64,000 nucleotides of DNA, taken from NCBI GenBank assembly GCA_039583875.1, contig CM077158.1, forward strand, positions 119,285,900 through 119,349,899, read 5' to 3'. Shown here piece by piece: positions 20,591 through 29,763 of this stretch. A program made the translations under genes and the position numbers. The notes below the pieces were generated by a model. The model saw nothing but the letters and a program-made list of their open reading frames with translations. It had not been told where the DNA came from and searched no databases. Origin of the DNA: Platanthera guangdongensis. Its lineage: Eukaryota; Streptophyta; Magnoliopsida; Asparagales; Orchidaceae. How positions within the stretch are numbered: the stretch's first letter is position 1; the number at the start of each line of letters is the position of its first letter.

Positions 20591-22401
20591 TTGGACATGC
20601 TGACCATTAATGAAGACCAAACTGCAAGGAAGGATGTGGAAAATGATGGTTGCTGTCCAGGGGGAGTACAAGGTCCACAAGCTGACATTGAAGACAATGA
20701 AGTTCAGCATGGTGGAGAAATTGAAGAAGTTCAAATTGCTTATAGAATTCCTCCAGCAATAAGGAATCTAAAGGATCATCCAACACACCAAATTTTTGGT
20801 GATCCCAGACATGGTGTGCAAACCAGAAGCAAACACATGAACACAGTGCTTTGCTCAAGTTTCCTGTCACAGATGGAACCAAAGATTTTTGAAGAAGCCA
20901 AATAAAACTCCAACTGGATTGATGCAATGTAGGAGGAGCTGAATCAATTCAGAAGGTGTAAAGTATGGGAGCTGGTTCCAAAACCAAAGGATCATAATAT
21001 TATTGAGACAAAGTTGATCTACTGGAACAAACTAGATGAAAATGGCATAATAGTGAAGAACAAAGCAAGACTGGTTGCCAATGGTTATAGACAGGAAGAG
21101 GGTATGGACTTTGATCAGACATTTTTCCTAGTGGCAAGTTTAGAAGCAATAAGGCTATTCCTTGCCTTTGCTGCTTTCCAAGCGTTCAAATGAAACCAAA
21201 TGGATGTCATGTCAGCATTCCGAAATGGTAATTTAAAAGAAGAAGTCTATGTTGAACAACCCTCAGGTTTTGTTGATCCACTTTATCCTGATTATGTTTA
21301 TAGGCTTAAGAAAGCCTTATAAAGTTTGAAACAAGCCCCTAGAGCTTGATATGAAACATTGTCTACCTTCCTCATTGAAAATAAATTTTCAAGGGTGAAA
21401 ATAGACAAGACTCTATTCCTTAGGGAGTCAAAGGGCAAGATTATCCTAGTCCAGATTTATGTTGATGACATAATCTTTGGATCTACAGAAAACAACCTTT
21501 GTAGGAAGTTTGCAAAACTTATGCAAGGGTAGTTTGAGATAAGCAGTATGGGTGAGCTGAAATTCTTCTTGGGAATTCAAGTAAGACATACTGATGATGG
21601 ATTATCCATATCACAGTCTAAGTTCACCAAGGAGTTAATTAAGAAATATGGTGTGGAGTCATCGACCACCATGAGAACTCCAATGGGGACAAGTATGCCT
21701 TTAGGCAAAGATGATGCAGGAAAACATGTAGATTAGTCTTTGAATAGAGGGATGATTGGCTCCCTTCTATACTTAACTACCAATAGACGAGACATTATGT
21801 ATGCTACATGTGTTTGTGCTAGGTACCAAGCAAGCCCTAAAGAATCTCATTATACTGCAGCTAAAAGAATTTTGAGATATCTTAAGGACACACCTAATCT
21901 TGGTCTTTGGTACCCTAGGAATAGAGACTTTCTACTGACTAGTTTTTCAGATGCATACTTTGCAGGTTGCAAAGAAGATAGAAAGAGCACCACTGACACA
22001 TGTCAGTTTCTAGGTGGTATATTGGTGTCATGGAGCAGTAAGAAGCAGACAAGTGTGGCAATTTCCACTGCATAGTCTAAGTATGTTGCTGCAGGCAGCT
22101 GCTGTGCTCAGCTTTTATGAATTCAACATCAACTTGAAGACTATGTTCTCAAGGTAACTAGAACTCCACTATTTTGTGATTCTACAAGTGCTATTTCTAT
22201 TGCTAAAAATCCTGTATCACATAGAAGAACAAAGCATATAGAAATTAGATTTCACTTCATTAGAGACCATGTTGAAAAAGAAGATATTTGTTGGAATTTG
22301 TCAACACAAATAATCAAATTGCTGACATGTTTACTAAACCACTAGATGAAACTAAATTCAATTATTTCAAAATTGAATTAGGCATGTTAAACCTAGAGTA
22401 A
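20591..22401 (+). pseudogene. pol: A2 reverse transcriptase and RNase H
   Basis: The linker region carries the HQIFGDPRHGVQTR-type motif. RT has YVDD at 21458-21469 and KKAL.SLKQAPRA upstream, and RNase H shows DRKST and the C-terminal TKHIEIRFHFIRD. More than ten in-frame stops occur between about 20900 and 22400, several explainable as CAG to TAG or TGG to TGA/TAG. The natural stop is TAA 22399-22401. No active enzyme is possible. Confidence 0.88.
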
Positions 22402-22427
22402 CTTGGTAAATCTGACTAAGTAATTAA

Positions 22428-22706
22428 ATGTCGACATATAGTAGTTAATGTCGACATAAAAGGAAATCTGTGTCGACATATAGTAGTTTGTGTCGACACA
22501 TAAGGAAAGTTGTGTCGACACAACAAAATAGTGGTGAGATAGTGGTGTCGACACTCAGAGTTTGTTGTCGACACATAGAAGTTCTATCATTTAGATAGTA
22601 GTGTCGACACATACATTCGTCTGTGTCGACACGCAGATATTAGAGTCGACTATTAAGAAGTCTGTATCGACACATCTCATACTGTGTCGACACATAGTGT
22701 TGTCTG
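22428..22706 (+). promoter_or_regulatory. GTGTCGACAC array between pol and env-like ORF of A2, part 1
   Basis: About ten copies of GTGTCGACAC or variants begin 27 bases after the RNase H stop. This is the same motif as in the LTR U3 of this element. The array is split by A2a (TSD GTCTG, 22702-22706) and continues at 29548. See the second part for the TATA box. Confidence 0.82.
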
Positions 22707-22742
22707 TGTAACAGGCCAATTTTCTGAAAACAGGATTTTTGG

Positions 22743-23330
22743 GTGACACGGCCTGGGACACGGGCGTGTCCCAGGGCGTGTCAGGTGACACGGCCTGCGA
22801 CATGGGCGTGTCGCAGGGCGTGTCAAGGTTGTGTCGACGATCGGACTTGGTGTCGATGATTTTCGCTCGACATCGTCGAGAGGGGCACACGGCCCAGGAC
22901 ACGGCCGTGTCGGATGCCGTGTCGGATGCTCGACGAGTGTTATGCGACGATCGTCGAGTATCGAGTTTCCCGTGAGGACACGGCCTGTGACACGGGCGTG
23001 TCACAGGGCGTGTCAGTGGTCGTCGAACTCAACTCGACGTCTCGGGTTAGGGCGTGTTTGCGGGACACGGGTGTGTCCTGGTGCACACGGCCATGAACAC
23101 GGGCGTGTGCCAGACTGTGTGCCAGGGCGTGTAAAGTCTCGGGTTGTTTTGGGATTATTTTCGTTGAGGCACACGGCCTCAGACACGGGCGTGTCTGAGC
23201 GCGTGTCGGGTACACGGCCGTGATACGGGCGTGTCATACGGGCGTGTACTGGCTGGATTGAGTCGGTTGTCTGCCGCTTAGAGGGACACGGCCTGTGACA
23301 CGGGCGTGTCACAGGGCGTGTCAGGCCGTG
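22743..23330 (+). promoter_or_regulatory. GACACGGGCGTGTC palindrome array in A2a U3
   Basis: Repeated units of CACGGCCT-nnn-ACACG-GG-CGTGT-nnn-AGGGCGTG form near-perfect inverted repeats. The middle triplets change together so that pairing is kept: GGG/CCC, GCG/CGC, GTG/CAC and CAG/CTG. TCGACGA/TCGTCGA words lie between units. A matching array is in the 3' LTR (27300-27890), and related arrays lie in both LTRs of C (51060-51720, 58260-58920). Confidence 0.88.
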
Positions 23331-23402
23331 TTCAGGGTTTCCTGGCCAGATCTGAGCCGTTTGTTTCCCTCTTCCTGGATCCAAGGGCTGGGCTTTGTCC
23401 AG

Positions 23403-23929
23403 TGTTGAGAGTCAAGGTCCAGCGGGATTGGGTGTGTGTGGGACCGCATATTTGGGCTTCCCCATCGCGTTCCAGGTCTGGGTGTTGACCCCGGTGGGCC
23501 CCCGGTGTGGCGGAATATCCCCGCCATCCCGTGGTTGGATTAGTCCCACATTGCCTGCAACGGGTGGTCCTTGGTGTTTATGTACCCCCGTCCCCCCTTA
23601 CCATCACCTCGGGGTTTTGGGAAGATGTGTGGTGACGGGTGGTTTTCACATGGTATCAGAGCCATCCCGCTGCGGGGGTGTGTTGAGAGTCAAGGTCCAG
23701 CGGGATTGGGTGTGTGTGGGACCGCATATTTGGGCTTCCCCATCGCGTTCCAGGTCTGGGTGTTGACCCCGGTGGGCCCCCCCGTGTGGCGGAATATCCC
23801 CGCCATCCCGTGGTTGGATTAGTCCCACATTGCCTGCAGCGGGTGGTCCTTGGTGTTTATGTACCCCCGTCCCCCCTTACCATCACCTCGGGGTTTTGGG
23901 AAGATGTGTGGTGACGGGTGGTTTTCACA
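23403..23929 (+). mobile_element. TRIM with 30-bp interior
   Basis: Two direct repeats, 23403-23650 (248 bp) and 23681-23929 (249 bp), begin TGTTGAGAGTCAAGG and end TTTTCACA. They differ by eye at only a few positions. Between them lie 30 bases: TGGTATCAGAGCC (23651-23663), a Met-tRNA primer site touching the first LTR, and a short G-rich tract (TGCGGGGG) before the second. TSD TCCAG flanks it (23398-23402, 23930-23934). The empty site is seen in the 3' LTR of A2a, where TTTGTCCAGGTGTC is continuous near 27953. It has no coding capacity. Confidence 0.96.
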
Positions 23930-24148
23930 TCCAGGTGTCTAGGAGGCCGAGAATTAGAAGATAAATTCTCTTATCTTCTTCTTCTTCTTCTTCTTTATCT
24001 TCATTCCAAGAAAGAAAGGGGAAAGGCCTAAGGGAGAGAGAGGGGAGGAGTCTTCCAGCTGCTGTAGAAGCTGCGGAGTGCGGAGCGAAGATCCGAGAGC
24101 GGATTCTTGAAGGCAGAGCCGAGGCGGTGATTTCCATCCGGCTACTTC

Positions 24149-24172
24149 ATGGCGCCGAAGCGATCTTCAAGG
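24149..24172 (+). other. gag: LTR-encoded first gag exon of A2a
   Basis: An ATG in the LTR opens eight codons ending AGG, followed by the donor GTAACG at 24173. The acceptor is ATAG|GTG at 25687-25689, so the 1516-base intron removes the LTR end and the PBS. The eight codons are in frame with gag, and nearly the same eight occur in C at 52002-52025. If unspliced, the ATG frame gives a 52-residue ORF ending at 24307. The 3' LTR copy lies at 28175. Confidence 0.68.
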
Positions 24173-25524
24173 GTAACGATCTCCTTCTTGGACATCGAAG
24201 TCCTTTCGCTATGCATGTGCTTGGAATCCTCCACCAAGAGGTGGATCGCGGAAGTGATTCCTTTGTTGTGTCTGCATTTAGAGCCGGAAATATGGAGTAC
24301 GGCGTAGGCATGCTGTGTGAAGCCCATCTGGACCGGTAGTCTGGATTGGTGATGTTCATGGGTAAACCGGAGAAGACTCCGTGGCTTTGATGATGTGCAA
24401 AACGGATTTCTGTTGTGATGAATGTATGGATGTGATGATTATGAGGAGGCTTTGGTGAAGCTCCTGGATATGAGATGATCAATTGGTAGCACGCCTGGGG
24501 AGCTCATGATAAACCCGGCCTGTTACACCACTAGGGTGGGTTGATCTAGTTAAGGAAGGGATCGATGGGTGGCAATGTTAGGGGAGCCGAGTTAAACCCG
24601 GGTTGTTGCACCACATAGTATGGGTCGATCGGATTAGGAGGGGGATCGATGGGTAGACAATGCCTGGGGAGCTTAGATAAACCCGGCTTGCTACACCACA
24701 TAGTGTGGGTCGGTCTGCTCTGTTTGTGATGCTGTGAGGATGGACCTCTGAGTGGCTTGGGCGGGATGTCGCCAGCCTGCGAGCTGGTGGACTAGGGCCG
24801 GTCAACCAACAAGTTAAAACCTCGAGAGACAGCGGTGTACGACGGTGGATTCCGGTACGCCAAGAAGGTGCCCTGAGTGCACGGAGCGTTGGTGGACTCC
24901 AGCGTTTGTGATGTGATGTGTTTGTTAGTTAGTGGAATAAAGAGAATGATCTATCTATGATGTGATTTGGTGATGTTTGCTGATGCTTGATGAGAAAGGA
25001 AGCATTGTATACAGAGAAGGAACCACTACCCCGGGTAGGGGGTAGGGTCGTTATAATGGGTCAGCAATGCTGACCGTTACTTTGTTTTCTGTGTTGGTTT
25101 GGATGATGAATTGCAGGTGCTGCGGTTTGGAAAGAAGTAGGGGATTGGCTAGCCTGGTGTTCTTAGTCCTTGAAGGCTATGTGCAGAATCATGGTTGGAT
25201 TTCATGTGTGGCCGGCCTGCGTGCCGATGTACGAAATTGTTGTTGTGTAAAGAGGAACCTGTAAGGCCATAAGGCCAGGGTGTGTGAGTTGTATACATTC
25301 CTGGTGTTGTTCTATATAAATGTGGTATTTATATATGGGTGGACATTCTGGTTCGAGTTCATGTTAACAAGAAAAAAAAATGCTGCACTAGAATGGAATG
25401 AGTTAAGGACACGAGTAGAGTTTGATTTCCACACGTGACTCCTTTGCTTGTCTGTGCTATATGGCGTGGGGCCCCGGCCGGACCCACCGTTATATGTCAT
25501 GTGACAGGTGGGGGTGTTACAAAG

Positions 25525-25537
25525 TGGTATCAGAGCC
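25525..25537 (+). other. A2a primer-binding site
   Basis: TGGTATCAGAGCC, three bases after the LTR end, is a full match to the initiator-Met-tRNA type site. Confidence 0.9.
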
Positions 25538-25688
25538 AGGTTTAGATTGTTTGGGAGGAGAGAACATAAATGAACTCATGAATGTCCACTAGGAATGTCT
25601 GTCATGCACATGCTGTGCGTGCGGGTGTAGTCAATGTAGCAGTCCCATTATGCTTAGGCCGTATTAATGGTGTTCTGTACATTGATAG

Positions 25689-26852
25689 GTGGCGAGGGAT
25701 GGAGCTGGGCCGTCTGAGCCCCAGCGGTCTGATGAAAGTGCAGCACCCGTGGAAGCGCCGATGCCTCCCTCGGCAGAGGCCATACGGGTGGTGGCGGAGA
25801 CAGTGCTTGCAGTGTTACAAGCACAACCAACTGGACAGGCAAGACCTGGTGGAAGGCAAGAGCATGCTGCCGAGGTGGTGGAAGTGCAAGCAAGTGACGA
25901 TGCCTTGTCACGTTTTATGCACTTTCATCCACCGACGTTTGGTGGAGTGCTTTCACCAACGCAGGCAGAAGATTGGTTGGCAAGAGTAAAATGGATCCTA
26001 ACCGCAATCAGAACGGTCGAAGAACAGAAAGTGATGTTGGCCACTTTTCTGTTGGAAGGAGATGCGAGATTGTGGTGGGATGAGATTGAAGTGCACCACT
26101 TGGCAGGTCGAGGTTTAATGGAGGTTTCAATGGAGGAATTCTCCCAAATATTTTTAGCCAAGTATGTGCCAGTGTCGCAGAGGATTGCGATGGAAAATGA
26201 GTTTCTCCGTTTGGTTCAGGGTGAGCGAGATATTGATACCTACCTGCATGAATTTACAAGATTGGGGAGATATGCGGGATCTACCTTTGCGGAGGAAGCG
26301 CGAAAGATAAATCGTTTTTATGAAGGCTTACGGGATGAATTGAGGTTGGCACTTTTGAGTTCAGTGAGCCAAGGCTTCCAGGCGTTGGTCGATACAGCTC
26401 GTGCCTTGGAGAAGGATATGAAGCGAGTACGAGAGAATAAGAGACTGGCAAGGGAAAAGTCAGAGTTTAAGATGTCACCATCGGAGCAATCGGAGTTTCG
26501 ACGACAAGAGAAGAAAAGATTTAGACCGGTGGAATTAGCTCCGTCGACTGTTTCTTCGGGGGCGACGTATCGGCCAGGACGTGTGGATACACGTATATGT
26601 TATAAATGTGGGCAGCAAGGACATATCGCAAAATTCTGTTGGAATGTCCCTCCAGGGAGTGAGAAAAAGACAGGTGCGTCATATGACGAAAAAGGGAAAG
26701 CAGTAGCCGAATCATCTGCACCCCGGACGCAATCTCGATTTCATGCGATGGACGTGCAAGAGCCGCAAAGCTCAGTTGGTGAAATTCCGCCTCGAGCATT
26801 TCATTTATCTTTAAATCGCGAATTTCAAAATCGGGAGACTGATCGGAAGTGA
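25689..26852 (+). CDS. gag: A2a Gag, main exon (intact)
   Basis: 388 codons including the stop, without internal stops. It has a retrotransposon gag domain (TFGGVLSPTQAEDWLARV, FLLEGDARLWWDEIEV, MEEFSQIFLAKYVP, INRFYEGLRDELRLAL), a basic region, and one zinc knuckle CYKCGQQGHIAKFC (C-X2-C-X4-H-X4-C) near residue 305. Gag packages element RNA and forms particles in the cytoplasm. The frame starts at GTG right after in-frame TGA-TAG; no ATG lies upstream in the interior, so I infer splicing from the LTR exon at 24149. It is most like the gag of C. It is the only intact retrotransposon protein with a recognisable domain in the window. Confidence 0.93.
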   Translation: MARDGAGPSEPQRSDESAAPVEAPMPPSAEAIRVVAETVLAVLQAQPTGQARPGGRQEHAAEVVEVQASDDALSRFMHFHPPTFGGVLSPTQAEDWLARVKWILTAIRTVEEQKVMLATFLLEGDARLWWDEIEVHHLAGRGLMEVSMEEFSQIFLAKYVPVSQRIAMENEFLRLVQGERDIDTYLHEFTRLGRYAGSTFAEEARKINRFYEGLRDELRLALLSSVSQGFQALVDTARALEKDMKRVRENKRLAREKSEFKMSPSEQSEFRRQEKKRFRPVELAPSTVSSGATYRPGRVDTRICYKCGQQGHIAKFCWNVPPGSEKKTGASYDEKGKAVAESSAPRTQSRFHAMDVQEPQSSVGEIPPRAFHLSLNREFQNRETDRK

Positions 26853-27264
26853 ACTGCGATGTGAATCATGTCGATGCTCTGAATGTTGTGTATGTAAACT
26901 ATGTTTTGATATCAGGTGTGATGAATAATAGCTGATGTGCATCACTTTTGACTGAATCGGGAATCGGAACTTGGTGAATCATCCATCGTGATGTATGTAA
27001 ATGATGTTTCTATATAGTTAGAGATCTTTATAAGAGCTTGGTGCACTTGTGATCGTGAGGAGATAAATCAATCATGTTGTTTTGTTTTGAGGTTTTATGT
27101 GATGGATTGGCTGAATGTGCATAAGTGGAAGTTAGGGATGTTTGTTGTGCTGTCTGTTTGTTAGTGTGTGCGGAGGCTTGGGGTGTACGATTTTGTGATG
27201 TTGTGACGGATTGGCTGTGTGGAGTCAAATTTCGAGGACGAAATTATTTGAAGGAGGGGAGGAT
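26853..27264 (+). other. A2a 3' untranslated region and PPT
   Basis: 412 bases without a coding frame follow gag where pol would be expected. The stretch ends with the polypurine tract GAAGGAGGGGAGGAT just before the 3' LTR. No remnant of protease or RT is recognisable. Confidence 0.85.
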
Positions 27265-29547
27265 TGTAACAGGCCAATTTTCTGAAAACAGGATTTTTGG
27301 GTGACACGGCCTGGGACACGGGCGTGTCCCAGGGCGTGTCAGGTGACACGGCCTGCGACACGGGCGTGTCGCAGGGCGTGTCGAGGTTGTGTCGACGATC
27401 GGACTTGGTGTCGACGATTTTCGCTCGACATCGTCGAGAGGGGAACACGGCCCAGGACACGGCCGTGTCGGATGCCGTGTCGGATGCTCGACGAGTGTTA
27501 CGCGACGATCGTCGAGTATCGAGTTTCCCGTGAGGACACGGCCTGTGACACGGGCGTGTCACAGGGCGTGTCAGTGGTCGTCGAACTCAACTCGACGTCT
27601 CGGGTTAGGGCGTGTTTGCGGGACACGGGTGTGTCCTGGTGCACACGGCCATGAACACGGGCGTGTGCCAGACCGTGTGCCAGGCCGTGTGAAGTCTCGG
27701 GTTGTTTTAGGATTATTTTCGTTGAGGCACACGGCCTCAGACACGGGCGTGTCTGAGGGCGTGTCGGGTACACGGCCGTGACACGGGCGTGTCACACGGG
27801 CGTGTACTGGCTGGATTGAGTCGGTTGTCTGCCGCTTAGAGGGACACGGCCTGTGACACGGGCGTGTCACAGGGCGTGTCAGGCCGTGTTCAGGGTTTTC
27901 TGGCCAGATCTGAGCCGTTTGTTTCCCTCTTACTGGATCCAAGGGCTGTGCTTTGTCCAGGTGTCTAGGAGGCCGAGAATTAGAAGATAAATTCTCTTAT
28001 CTTCTTCTTCTTCTTCTTCTTTATCTTCATTCCAAGAAAGAAAGGGGAAAGGCCTAAGGGAGAGAGAGGGGAGGAGTCTTCCAGCTGCTGTAGAAGCTAC
28101 GGAGTGCGGAGCGAAGATCCGAGAGCGGATTCGTGAAGGCAGAGCCGAGGCGGTGATTTCCATCCGGCTACTTCATGGCATTGAAGCGATCTTCAAGGGT
28201 AACGATCTCCTTCTTGGACATCGAAGTCCTTTCGCTATGCATATGCTTGGAATCCTCCACCAAGAGGTGGATCGCGGAAGTGATTCCTTTGTTGTGTATG
28301 CATTTAGAGCCGGAAATATGGAGTACGGCGTAGGCATGCTGTGTGAAGCACATCTGGACCGGTAGTCTGGATTGGTGATGTTCATGGGTAAACTGGAGAA
28401 GACTCCGTGGCTTTGATGATGTGCAAAACGAATTTCTGTTGTGATGAATGTATGGATGTGATGATTGTGAGGAGGCTTTGGTGAAGCTCCTGGATATGAG
28501 ATGATCAATTGGTAGCACGCCTAGGGAGCTCGTGATAAACCCGGCCTGTTACACCACTAGGGTGGGTTGATCTAGTTAAGGAAGGGATCGATGGGTGGCA
28601 ATGCTAGGGGAGCCGAGTTAAACCCGAGTTGCTGCACCACATAGTGTGGGTCGATCGGATTAGGAGGGGGATCGATGGGTAGACAATGCCTGGGAAGCTT
28701 AGATAAACCCGGCTTGCTACACCACATAGTGTGGGTCGGTCTGCTCTGTTTGTGATGTTGTGAGGATGGACCTCTGAGTGGCTTGGGCGGGATGTCGCCA
28801 GCCTGCGAGCTGGTGGACTAGGGCCGGTCAACCAACAAGTTAAAACCTTGAGAGACAGCGGTGTACGACGGTGGATTCCGGTACGCCAAGAAGGTGCCCT
28901 GAGTGCACGGAGCGTTGGTGGACTCCAGCGTTTGTGATGTGATGTGTTTGTTAGTTAGTGGAATAAAGAGAATGATCTATCTATGATGTGATTTGGTGAT
29001 GTTTGCTGATGCTTGATGAGAAAGGAAGCACTGTATACAGAGAAGGAACCACTACCCCGGGTAGGGGGTAGGGTCGTTATAATGGGTCAGCAATGCTGAA
29101 CGTTACTTTGTTTTCTGTATTGGTTTGGATGATGAATTGCAGGTGTTGCGGTTTTGAAAGAAGTAGGGGATTGGCTAGCCTGGTGTTCTTAGTCCTTGAA
29201 GGCTATGTGCAGAATCATGGTTGGATTTCATGTGTGGCCGGCCTGCGTGCCGATGTACGAAATTGTTGTTGTGTAAAGAGGAACCTGTAAGGCCATAAGG
29301 CCAGGGTGTGTGAGTTGTATACATTCCTGGTGTTGTTCTATATAAATGTGGTATTTATATATGGGTGGACATTCTGGTTCGAGTTCATGTTAACAAGAAA
29401 AAAAAATGTTGCGCTAGAATGGAATGAGTTAAGAGCACGAGTAGAGTTTGATTTCCACACGTGACTCCTTTGCTTGTCTGTGCTATATGGCGTGGGGCCC
29501 CGGCCGGACCCATCGTTATATGTCATGTGACAGGTGGGGGTGTTACA
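27265..29547 (+). repeat. A2a 3' LTR
   Basis: 2283 bp, TGTAACAGGCC to GGTGTTACA, collinear with the 5' LTR but without the TRIM. Palindrome array at 27300-27890, LTR exon copy at 28175 (third codon changed, donor GTAACG kept). The TSD GTCTG follows at 29548. Confidence 0.95.
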
Positions 29548-29763
29548 GTCTGACTCTGTCGAGACATTAGAAGTCTGTGTCGACACAATCTCTACAGTGT
29601 CGACACATTAAGTATTTATTACCCCACCTTTTGACCTTCTGTATTGACAAACATATAAATTGGTCACAAAACAACTTTGTCGACTACCCTCTTAACATTT
29701 TCGAGACCAAATCTTTGAGTCGACAAACCTTCATCTCTCTTCTCCTCAAATTTCTCGTCACCA
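29548..29763 (+). promoter_or_regulatory. Spacer of A2, part 2: end of GTCGACAC array plus TATA box
   Basis: The array continues (GTGTCGACAC at 29577 and 29597, with single TCGAC copies at 29679 and 29720). A TATA box (TATAAAT) lies at 29654-29660, 104 bases before the ATG of the env-like ORF, whose context ACCAATGG is favourable for plant translation. Array followed by TATA is the same arrangement as in the LTR U3, so I infer an internal promoter for the env-like ORF. Confidence 0.6.

Larger units (their letters stand above)
22707..25521 (+). repeat. A2a 5' LTR (with TRIM inside)
   Basis: It begins TGTAACAGGCC and ends GGGGGTGTTACA. Order: palindrome array (22743-23330), TRIM insertion (23403-23929), a CTT microsatellite near 23977, the ATG exon (24149-24172), then repeated segments around 24490-24720 (AGATAAACCCGG...TACACCACATAGTGTGGGTCG) and the end. 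Apart from the TRIM it is collinear with 27265-29547. Confidence 0.95.
22707..29547 (+). mobile_element. Element A2a: gag-only Ty3/gypsy element with 2.3-kb LTRs
   Basis: LTRs are 22707-25521 and 27265-29547, both TGTAACAGGCC...GGTGTTACA. TSD GTCTG is exact (22702-22706, 29548-29552). Removing the TRIM and its TSD copy from the 5' LTR gives 2283 bp, exactly the length of the 3' LTR, so the element is young. The interior is 1743 bp: PBS, one intact gag exon, PPT. No protease, RT, RNase H or integrase is present. This matches the non-autonomous class called TR-GAG. LTR ends and gag resemble element C, a plausible relative of its helper. Confidence 0.95.

Noticed and set aside
22591..23384. Long overlapping ORFs on both strands across the GACACGG arrays (also 27161-27942, 50909-51742, 58086-58883)
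   Set aside because: They arise from CG-rich palindromes that lack stop codons in several frames. They contain no domain and sit in LTRs.
23403..23929. Simple tandem duplication of about 248 bp
   Set aside because: PBS between the copies, TG...CA ends, an exact 5-bp TSD and the empty site in the other LTR identify a TRIM.
24127..24339. 70-residue ORF in the A2a LTR (also 28153-28365)
   Set aside because: It is out of frame with the ATG exon at 24149, which has the better support from the comparison with C.
25689..26852. Bacterial-type GTG start for gag
   Set aside because: The locus is plant; an AG|GTG acceptor and an LTR exon in phase explain the missing ATG better.
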